A stretch of 64,000 nt of DNA, taken from contig NC_133925.1 of NCBI RefSeq assembly GCF_964199755.1, forward strand, positions 890,618 to 954,617. The letters run 5' to 3'. The DNA is from Larus michahellis. Taxonomy: Eukaryota > Chordata > Aves > Charadriiformes > Laridae. How positions within the stretch are numbered: position 1 is the first letter of the stretch; each line of letters opens with the position of its first letter. Under the pieces are notes generated by a model. The model did no database searches and was not told where the DNA came from. It was given only the letters and a program-made list of their open reading frames with translations. The translations under genes and the position numbers were made by a program. Positions 56,870 through 64,000 of this stretch are shown in pieces.

Positions 56870-57281
56870 CTGGGGCCACCGCGGCCAAAGTGGTGGCCCC
56901 AAATCCAACATGGCGGCCCCCGGCGACCCCCCCCCCCCAAAACCCCCCCCCCCCCAGACTCATGGGGCCCCTATTTTGCGCCCCCCCCACCCCACCCCAC
57001 CCCCGGGGACTCCATTTCCCATCATCCCTCAGCGCCCGGCGGAAGCCGCGCCCCCTCCCTTCCTCTCCCCCCCCCTCCATTCATCTCCCCGCGCGGCTCC
57101 GCCCCCTTCGTCCATTCATCTCCCGGCGGCCGCCGCCGCGCCCCCCCTCCGACCAATCAGCGCTTTTCCCCCCGTGAGGCCACGCCCCCCGCCCCCCTCC
57201 CCCAGGTCCGCCTCCTTCCCGTCGTGCCCCGCGCGGGGCCCCGCCCTCCTCCTCCTTCCCGTCAGCCCCCGCGGCGCCGCC
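56870..57281 (+). promoter_or_regulatory. NOP10 promoter
   Basis: Unique GC-rich sequence 5' of the NOP10 start. It holds a YY1-type ACATGGCGGC near 56907, a ZNF143-like ACTCCATTTCCCATCATCCC near 57009, and a CCAAT box near 57152. It is TATA-less. CIDEB 5' exons were looked for on the minus strand here and not found. Confidence 0.5.
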
Positions 57282-57576
57282 ATGTTCCTCCAGTGCTACA
57301 GCGACGAGCGCGGCGAGCGCGTCTACACCCTCAAGGTAACGGGGGGACAAACGGGGCGGGACGCCGGGGGTGGGGGGGGGGAAAACGGGACACGAAGCGA
57401 CGCCCTTCCGTCTTCTTTGTCCTTTCCCCCCGCAGAAGGTGTCCCCGGCCGGCCAACCCACCCGCTCGGCCCACCCGGCCCGCTTCTCCCCCGACGACAA
57501 GTTCTCCCGCCACCGCCTGGCCCTCAAACGCCGCTTCGGCCTCCTGCCGGCCCAGGGGCCGCGGCCCCTCCTCTGA
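57282..57576 (+). CDS. NOP10: NOP10 H/ACA ribonucleoprotein subunit, complete
   Basis: Smallest core protein of H/ACA snoRNPs and telomerase RNP, contacting dyskerin for pseudouridylation. Two exons, 57282-57335 and 57436-57576, give 64 residues, the same length as human, with the intron after the conserved YTLK. Exon 1 reads [18 protein letters not shown] (human MFLQYYLNEQGDRVYTLK). Exon 2 carries [17 protein letters not shown], which is almost identical to human. The end, [13 protein letters not shown], is diverged from human FKVLMTQQPRPVL. An intron rules out a processed copy. In human the neighbour is SLC12A6, which fits the KCC-like gene downstream. Confidence 0.96.
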
Positions 57577-57687
57577 CACAGCCCGCAAGGGCTCGGGGGG
57601 CGGTTTTTTGGGGGGGCTGGGGGGGGGGGGACGGGGGGATGAACACACCCCCCCCACGACCGGGCCCTTCCCCCCCCCGCCTCACGG

Positions 57688-57693
57688 AATAAA
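57688..57693 (+). terminator. NOP10: NOP10 polyadenylation signal
   Basis: AATAAA about 110 nt after the NOP10 stop codon. Confidence 0.8.
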
Positions 57694-57779
57694 GCGATAA
57701 AATGGCGGCGGCTCCGCGTGGTGAATTGGGGGGGGCGGGGCCGAGCGGGGACACGCCCCCTCCCCCCACCCCCCCCTTC

Positions 57780-60700
57780 CCCCCCCCAAGCCCTTTTCCC
57801 CGCCAAAAAAGGCCTTTTCTTCCCCCAAAATAGCCCACCCCCCCCCAAATGGCCCCTTTACCTGCCAAAAACAGCTCTTTCGCCGATGAAATGGCTGGTT
57901 TTTCCCCAAAAATGCCCTTTTTCCCCTGCCAAAAATATCTATTTTTACCCCAAAATGGTTGTTTCCCCCCAAAATGCCCTTTTTCGCCTGCCAAAAATAT
58001 CTATTTTTACCCCAAAATGGTTGTTTCCCCCCAAAATGCCCTTTTTCCCCTGCCAAAAATATCTATTTTTGCCCCAAAATGGTTGTTTCCCCCCAAAATG
58101 CCCTTTTTCCCCTGCCAAAAATATCTATTTTTGCCCCAAAATGGTTGTTTCCCCCCCAAAATGCCCTTTTTCCCCTGCCAAAAATATCTATTTTTGCCCC
58201 AAAATGGTTGTTTCCCCCCAAAATGCCCCTTTTCCCCTGCCAAAAATATCTGTTTTTGCCCCGGAATGGCTGTTTTTCCCCAAAATGCCCTTTTTCCCCT
58301 GCCAAAAGTAACTATTTTTACCCCCAAATGGCTGTTTTCCCCTCAAAAAGCCCTTTTCCCTGCCAAAACGTGCTTATTTTTCCCCCGGAACGGCTGTTTT
58401 TCCCCCAAAATGCCCTTCGCCCTGCCAAAAAATAACAGGTTTGACCCCAAAATGGTTGTTTCCCCTCCGAAATGTCCTTATTTCTTGCAGAAAAGGCCTA
58501 TTTTTACCCCAAAATGGCTGTTTTCCCCCTCAAAAAGCCACTTTGCCTGCCAAAAAAATGCCTATTTTTGCCCCAGAATGGCTCTTCTCCCCCCAAAGTA
58601 CCCCCTTTCCAGGCAAAAAAGTCTCAATTTTTACACCAAAACGGTTGGTTCCCCCCAAAATGTCCTCATTTCTTGCAGAAAAGGCCTATTTTTACCCCAA
58701 AATGGCTGTTTTCCCCCCCGATTTCCCTTCTCCCTGCCGAAAATATCTATTTTTGCCCCGGAATTGCCGTTTTCCCGCCAAAGTACCCCTTTTGCAGGAA
58801 AAGAAAAGTCAATATTTACCCAAAAATGGTTGTTTCCCTCCAAAAATATCCTTATTTCTGGCAGAAAAGGCCTATTTTTACCCCCACATGGCTGTTTTCC
58901 CCCCAAAATGCCCTCTTTCCCTGCCAAAAATAACTATTTTTACCCCAGAATGGCTGTTTTCCCAAAAAAAGCCCCTTTTCACTGCCAAAAATGCCAGTTT
59001 CTACCCCAGAATGGCTGTTTTCCCCCCAAAGTACTCCTTTTCCGGGCAAAAAAAAAGACAATTTTTACCCCAAAATGGTTGTTTCCCCCCCAAAATGTCC
59101 TCATTTCTTGCAGAAAAAGGAATATTTTTACCCCAGAGCGGTTGTTTTCCCCCGAAAAAGCCCTTTTCCCTGCCAAAAAATGCCTATTTTTACCCCAAAA
59201 TGGCTGTTTTCCCCCAAAAAGCCCTTTTCCCCTGCCAAAAAAATGCCTATTTTTGCCCCAGAATGGCCGGTTTTCCCCCCCCAAAGTACCCCTTTTCCAG
59301 GCAAAAGGGTCAAGTTTTACCCCAAAAAGAGCCGGTTCCGCCCCAAAACGTCCCTCTCTGCGCCGGCAGGGGCCGCCTAAGCCCCGCCCCCCGCGCCCGA
59401 GGCCCCGCCCCCTGTGTGACCACGCCCCCTTTTGCGTGGCCACGCCCCCCCCGTGCGTGGCCCCCGCCCCTTCCGCTGCCGCAGGGGGCGTGGCCACAGG
59501 CGGGCGCGGTCACTCCCCCCCCTCCAGGTAAGGCCTTTGGTGTGGGGGGGGGGGGAGCCTGGTTTTGAACCGATTTGAAGGTTTTTAGACCCAAAATGGG
59601 GGGGTGGGGGTGGGTGGATGGGGGGGAGCCGGAAGGGGGTGGGGGGGTGGGGGAGGGTGCTGGTAGTGGACGGAAAAAGGGTGTTTTGGCCCCAAAATGG
59701 GGGGGGGTGGGGGGGGGGTGTGTGTGACCACCCCTAAAAGAGCCTGATTTCAACCCAAACCAGCCCTTGCCACCCCGGGGGGGGGGGGGGGGGGGTCCTG
59801 CCCCCCAAGCGGACCTTTCCCCTGCCAAAAAAAATGACCAAAAATGACCAAAACCATCTATTTCCCTGAGAATGGCTGTTTCCCCCCCCCCCCCAAAATG
59901 CCCTTTCCCCTGTCAAAAAATGACCATTTTTACCTCAGAATGGTTCCATTCCTCCCAAAAAGCCCTTTTTTCCCTGCCGAAACATGCCTTTTTTGCCCCA
60001 AAACGGTTGGTTTTCCCCCAAAATACCCTTTTCCCTGCCCCAAAAATGACGAATTTTACCCCCAAGTGGTTCTTTTCCCCCCAAAATGCCCTGTTTCCCT
60101 GTCCAAAAATGCCCTTTTTTGCCCCGGAATGGCTGTTTCCCCCCCAAAATACCCTTTTTCCTTCATAAGATGTCAATTTTTACCTCAAAATGGTTGTTTT
60201 CCCCACACAACGACCATTTCCAGACAAAAAAAAAGGTCAATTTTTACGCCAAAATGGTGGTTTCCCCCAAATGTCCTTATTTCTGTCAAAAAATGACCAT
60301 TTTCTCCCCAGAATGGCTGTTTTCCCCCCAAAATGCCCTTTTCCCCTGCCAAAATCCTCTATTTTCCTGAGAACGGCTGTTTTCTGCCCAAAATGCCCTT
60401 TCCCCTGTCAAAAAATGACCATTTTTACCTCAGAATGTTTCCATTCCTCCCAAAAAGCCCTTTTTTCCCTGCCGAAACATGCCTTTTTTGCCCCAGAATG
60501 GCTGTTTTTCCCCCAAAAATGCCCTTTTTCCTTCATAAAATGTCAATTTTTACCTCAAAATGGTTGTTTTCCCCCCAAAGTGCCCCGTTTCCCTGTCAAA
60601 AAATGCCTCTTTTTGCCCCGGAATGGCTGTTTCCCCCCCAAAATGTCCTTTTTCCTTCATAAAATGTCAATTTTTACTTCAAAATGGTTGTTTTCCTCAC

Positions 60701-62110
60701 AAAATGACCATTTCCAGGCAAAAAAAAAGTCAATTTTTACGCCAAAATGGTGGTTTCCCCCAAAAAATGTCCTTATTTCTGCCAAAAAATGCCTATTTTT
60801 CCCCCAGAATGGCCGTTTTCTTCCCCAAATGCCCTTTTTCCCTGCCAAAAATGTCCATTTTCCCAGGAATGGCTGTTTTCCCCCAAAAAATGCCCTTTTT
60901 CCCCTGTCAAAAAATGACCATTTTCCCCCCCAGAATGGCTGTTTTCCCCCCCAAAATGTCCTTTTTCCTTCAGAAAATGTCAAGTTTTACCTCAAAATGG
61001 TTCTTTTCCTCACAAAATGACCATTTCCAGGCAAAAAAAAAGGTCAATTTTTACGCCAAAATGGTGGTTCCCCCCAAATGTCCTTATTTCTGCCAAAAAA
61101 TGCCTCTTTTAACCCCAGAATGGCTGTTTCCCCCCCGAAATGTCCTTTTTCCTTCAGAAAATGTCAATTTTTACCTCAAAATGGCTGTTTTCCTCACAAA
61201 ATGACCATTTCCAGGCAAAAAAAAAGGTCAATTTTTACGCCAAAATGGTGGTTTCCCCCAAATGTCCTTATTTCTGTCAAAAAATGACCATTTTCTCCCC
61301 AGAATGGCTGTTTTCCCCCCAAAATGCCCTTTTCCCCTGCCAAAATCCTCTATTTTCCTGAGAACGGCTGTTTTCTGCCCAAAATGCCCTTTCCCCTGTC
61401 AAAAAATGACCATTTTTACCTCAGAATGTTTCCATTCCTCCCAAAAAGCCCTTTTTTCCCTGCCGAAACATGCCTTTTTTGCCCCAGAATGGCTGTTTTT
61501 CCCCCAAAAATGCCCTTTTTCCTTCATAAAATGTCAATTTTTACCTCAAAATGGTTGTTTTCCCCCCAAAGTGCCCCGTTTCCCTGTCAAAAAATGCCTC
61601 TTTTTGCCCCGGAATGGCTGTTTCCCCCCCAAAATGCCCTTTTTCCTCCTTCATAAGATGTCAATTTTTACACTCAAAATGGTTGTTTTCCCCACACAAC
61701 GACCATTTCCAGGACAAAAAAAAAGGTCAATTTTTACGCCAAAATGGTGGTTTCCCCCAAATGTCCTTATTTCTGTCAAAAAATGACCATTTTTCTCCCC
61801 AGAATGGCTGTTTCCCCCCCAAAATGCCCTTTTTCCTTCAGAAATGTCAATTTTTACCTCAAAATGGTTGTTTTCCCCCCAAAGTGCCCCGTTTCCTGTC
61901 AAAAAATGCCTCTTTTTGCCCCGGAATGGCTCTTTCCCCCCAAAAAGCCCTTTTTCCCCTGTCAAAAACCGACCATTTTTCCCCCCCCGAGGGGTTTATT
62001 TTCCCCCCAAAATGCCCATTTGCGGCCAACAAAGAAAAAAAAAAAGTCATTTTTTCCCCCAAAATGCCTGTTTCCCCCCCCAAAAAAATGCCTCTTCCCC
62101 CCCCCCCCCC
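57780..62110. repeat. 61-bp AAAATGGCTGTTTTCCCC array
   Basis: About 4.3 kb of tandem units of roughly 61 bp: CCCCAAAATGGTTGTTTCCC, CCCAAAATGCCCTTTTTCCC and CTGCCAAAAATATCTATTTT. It is broken by a short GC-rich island at about 59360-59760 without a recognisable exon. In the right half a segment of about 991 bp is duplicated (for example the blocks starting near 60333 and 61324). It is far more A/T-rich than the rest of the window and occupies the first part of the SLC12A locus or the NOP10-SLC12A spacer. Confidence 0.93.
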
Positions 62111-62220
62111 CCCCCCCCCCCCCCCAGGTTTTTCCCCCAAACTGCCCGAATTTCCCCCAAAACACCACCCCCCCCCCCCCGCCTCCTCCTCCTCCCTCCC
62201 TCCTCTCTCCTTTCCCCCAG

Positions 62221-64000
62221 GGCCCGCTGATGTCACCGCTGACGTCATCGCTGACCTCGGGGGCGGGCTCGGGGGCGGAGCCTTCGGAGAGCAGCCCCGA
62301 GCCCCCCCCTCCCCCTCCAGCTCCAGGCCCCGCCCCTCCGACGCCAGCCCCTCCCCCAGCGACGTCACCACGCCCCCTTCCCTCAGCCACGCCCCCTCCT
62401 TCCCAGGCCACGCCTCCCCCCGCCGTGGCCACGCCCCCCCTCCCCCAGGCCACGCCCCCTCCTGCGGCCTGGCGCTCTTCGAGGTCAGTGTCGTCCCCCC
62501 CCCCCCGCCCCGTTAATTAGGGGCTCCCTAATTAACCGGCGGCCTCGTTAGCGCTGTGTTTCCCCCCTCCCCCCCCCCCGCCAAATCCTGCCCCGTAGGA
62601 GGAACCGGCCGCCCCCCCCCGCGTCCCCTCCCGGCGCCGCCGCCCCCCCGGGTCCTACCAGCCTCAGCCCCGACAGCGAGGAGGGGCGGCCCCTGGTGAG
62701 GGGGCGGGGGGGGGGGCTGTGGATTTTTGGGGGGGGGGGGGAGTTTGGGAAATAGGGGACCGGAGGGTGAGGGTGCGGGAGCCCCCCCAAAAGGGGTCGC
62801 GGGTGTCTGGGGGGGGGGGGGGGGGGGAATAGGGGACCCGGGTGTCTGAGACCCCCCCAAAAGGGGTCCCAGGGGTCGGGGGCGGGGGGGGGGGAATAGT
62901 GGTCCCAGGTGTCTGGGAGCCCCCAGAACCCCCCCAAAAGGGGTCCTGGGTGTCATTGGGCCCCCCAGAACCCCCCCAAAAGGGGTCCCGGGTGTCATTG
63001 AGCCCCCCATAACCCCCCAAAAGGGGTCCTGGGTGTCATAGGGCCCCCCAAATCCCCCCATAACCCCCCCAAAAGGGGTCCTGGGTGTCTGGGGGGGGAC
63101 CCAGGGCTCGCGGGGGGGAGGGATAGTGGTCCCAGGTGTCTGGGAGCCCCCCAAATCCCCCCATAGCCCCCCCAAAAGGGGTCTTGGGTGTCATTGGGCC
63201 CCCCATAACCCCCCCAAAAGCGGTCCTGGGTGTCATTGGGCCCCCCAAGTCCCCCCATAACCCCCCAAAAGGGGTCCCGGGTGTCATTGAGACCCCCAAA
63301 CCCCCCCATAACCCCCCCAAAAGGGGTCCTGGGTGTCATCGGGCCCCCCACATCCCCCCATAACCCCCCAAAAGGGGTCCTGGGTGTCATCGGGCCCCCC
63401 AAGTCTCCCCATAACCCCCCCAAAAGGGGTCCTGGGTGTCATCGGGCCCCCCAAGTCTCCCCATAACCCCCCCAAAAGGGGTCCCGGGTGTCACTGAGCC
63501 CCCCAAATCCCCACATAACCCCCCCAAAAGGGGTCTTGGGTGTCATTGGGCCCCCCAAACCCCACCATAACCCCCCCAAAAGGGGTCCCGGGTGTCTGGG
63601 GGGGGACCCAGGGCTCGGGGGGCGGGGAATAGGGGTCCCAGGTGTCCGGGAGCCCCCCAAATCCCCCCATAACCCCCCCAAAAGGGGTCCTGGGTGTCAT
63701 TGGGCCCCCCAAAAGGGGTCTCGGGTGTCTGGGGGGGGACCCAGGGGTCTATGGGGGGGAGAAATAGGGGTCCCGGGTGTCATCGAGCCCCCCCGTAACC
63801 CCCCCAAAAGGGGGTCCCAGCCCTTCGGGGAAGGGGGGGGGGTAGCTCCCCGGTGCCAGACGTGTGTGTGTGTGTCCCCCCCGTCCGTCGTCCGTCCCCC
63901 CCCCCAAAGGGCCGCCCCCTGGGGACGCTGCGGGGGGTGGCGGCCCCCGCGCTGCAGACGCTGCTGGGGCTGGTGCTGGTGCTGCGCCTGCCCTGGCTGG
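62221..64000 (+). CDS. KCC-type cation-chloride cotransporter, N-terminal exons (partial)
   Basis: SLC12A family; electroneutral K-Cl cotransporter type by similarity. Three exons are proposed: 62221-62483, 62599-62695 and 63910 to the window edge. The first ends in GLALFE, the conserved ALFE(E) motif before the membrane domain of KCC1-4. The second ends TSLSPDSEEGRPL, resembling KCC TNLTQGAKEHEEAE. The third, GRPLGTLRGVAAPALQTLL then GLVLVLRLPWL, aligns with KCC MGTLMGVYLPCLQNIFGVIL then FLRLTW, the first membrane segment. Exons 2 and 3 join in frame, but the exon 1-2 junction is off by one base, probably through a mis-sized C-run. The true N-terminus is not identified. Adjacency to NOP10 suggests an SLC12A6-like paralogue, but the sequence is more diverged than expected. 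SLC12A9 or NKCC types fit less well. Confidence 0.72.
62700..63850. repeat. CCAAAAGGGGTCCTGGGTG family, SLC12A intron
   Basis: About twenty units of roughly 52-55 bp, CCCCCCAAAAGGGGTCCTGG, GTGTCATTGGGCCCCCCAAA and TCCCCCCATAACCCC. It resembles the CCAAAGGGGACCCAGGCG arrays in RABGGTA introns, in the same orientation. Confidence 0.9.

Noticed and set aside
56658-57080. Candidate CIDEB upstream exon on the minus strand (VGFGATTLAAVAP)
   Set aside because: There is no convincing alignment to CIDE-C, the flanks are homopolymers, and it overlaps the likely NOP10 promoter.
59360-59560. Possible first coding exon of the SLC12A gene in a GC-rich island
   Set aside because: There is an acceptor-like CGGCAG, but no frame resembles a KCC N-terminus and stops interrupt the candidate frames.
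63910-64000. Assignment of the right-edge gene to SLC12A9 or an NKCC
   Set aside because: The spacing LGTLxGVxxPxLQ...LxLRLxW and the upstream ALFE motif fit KCC types better, although only about 30 residues of the membrane domain are visible.

Overview
The window looks like part of a bird 'dot' microchromosome. The base composition is extremely GC-rich, with G and C homopolymers of 10-20 bases. Exons are very short and GC-biased. Nearly every intron and spacer is filled by tandem repeats (minisatellites), and I recognise no interspersed transposon. The protein-coding exons are clearly vertebrate. The gene order IPO4 - NEDD8 - TINF2 - TGM1 - RABGGTA - NOP9 - CIDEB matches the human 14q11.2-q12 block, with several human neighbours absent (TM9SF1, TSSK4, CHMP4A, MDP1, GMPR2, DHRS1). 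Assignment to birds is inference from composition and architecture; no species can be named.

Layout from left to right. 70-1261 (-): the first five coding exons of IPO4, continuing off the left edge. 1846-3041 (-): complete NEDD8. 3467-9648 (-): TINF2, with a secure N-terminal half and a tentative C-terminal end. 10913-24285 (-): complete TGM1 coding sequence in 14 coding exons. 24.3-30.2 kb: spacer made of minisatellites. 30378-45211 (-): complete RABGGTA in 16 coding exons. 45212-45768: compact head-to-head promoter. 45769-52562 (+): complete NOP9 in 10 exons. 53618-55860 (-): the last two coding exons of CIDEB, tail-to-tail with NOP9; its N-terminal exons are not visible. 57282-57576 (+): complete two-exon NOP10. 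62221-64000 (+): N-terminal exons of a KCC-type SLC12A cotransporter, running off the right edge. NOP10 next to an SLC12A gene matches human 15q14 (SLC12A6-NOP10), so a junction between two ancestral blocks lies near 55.9-57.3 kb.

The genes do not form a pathway. They cover nuclear import (IPO4), cullin neddylation (NEDD8), telomere shelterin (TINF2), epidermal cross-linking (TGM1), Rab prenylation (RABGGTA), ribosome biogenesis (NOP9, NOP10), lipid-droplet biology (CIDEB) and ion transport (SLC12A). What unites the window is its repeat landscape. More than ten separate arrays share a CTCCCAGTA-type core. Others amplify candidate transcription-factor sites: YY1-like, GC-box, CArG, CCAAT, nuclear-receptor half-sites and TAATTA. 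Several arrays show higher-order repeats of about 145, 416, 603, 811 and 991 bp. Exon phases were checked by hand. They are consistent throughout IPO4, NEDD8, TGM1, RABGGTA, NOP9 and NOP10, but not at the 3' end of TINF2 or in the first SLC12A exons.
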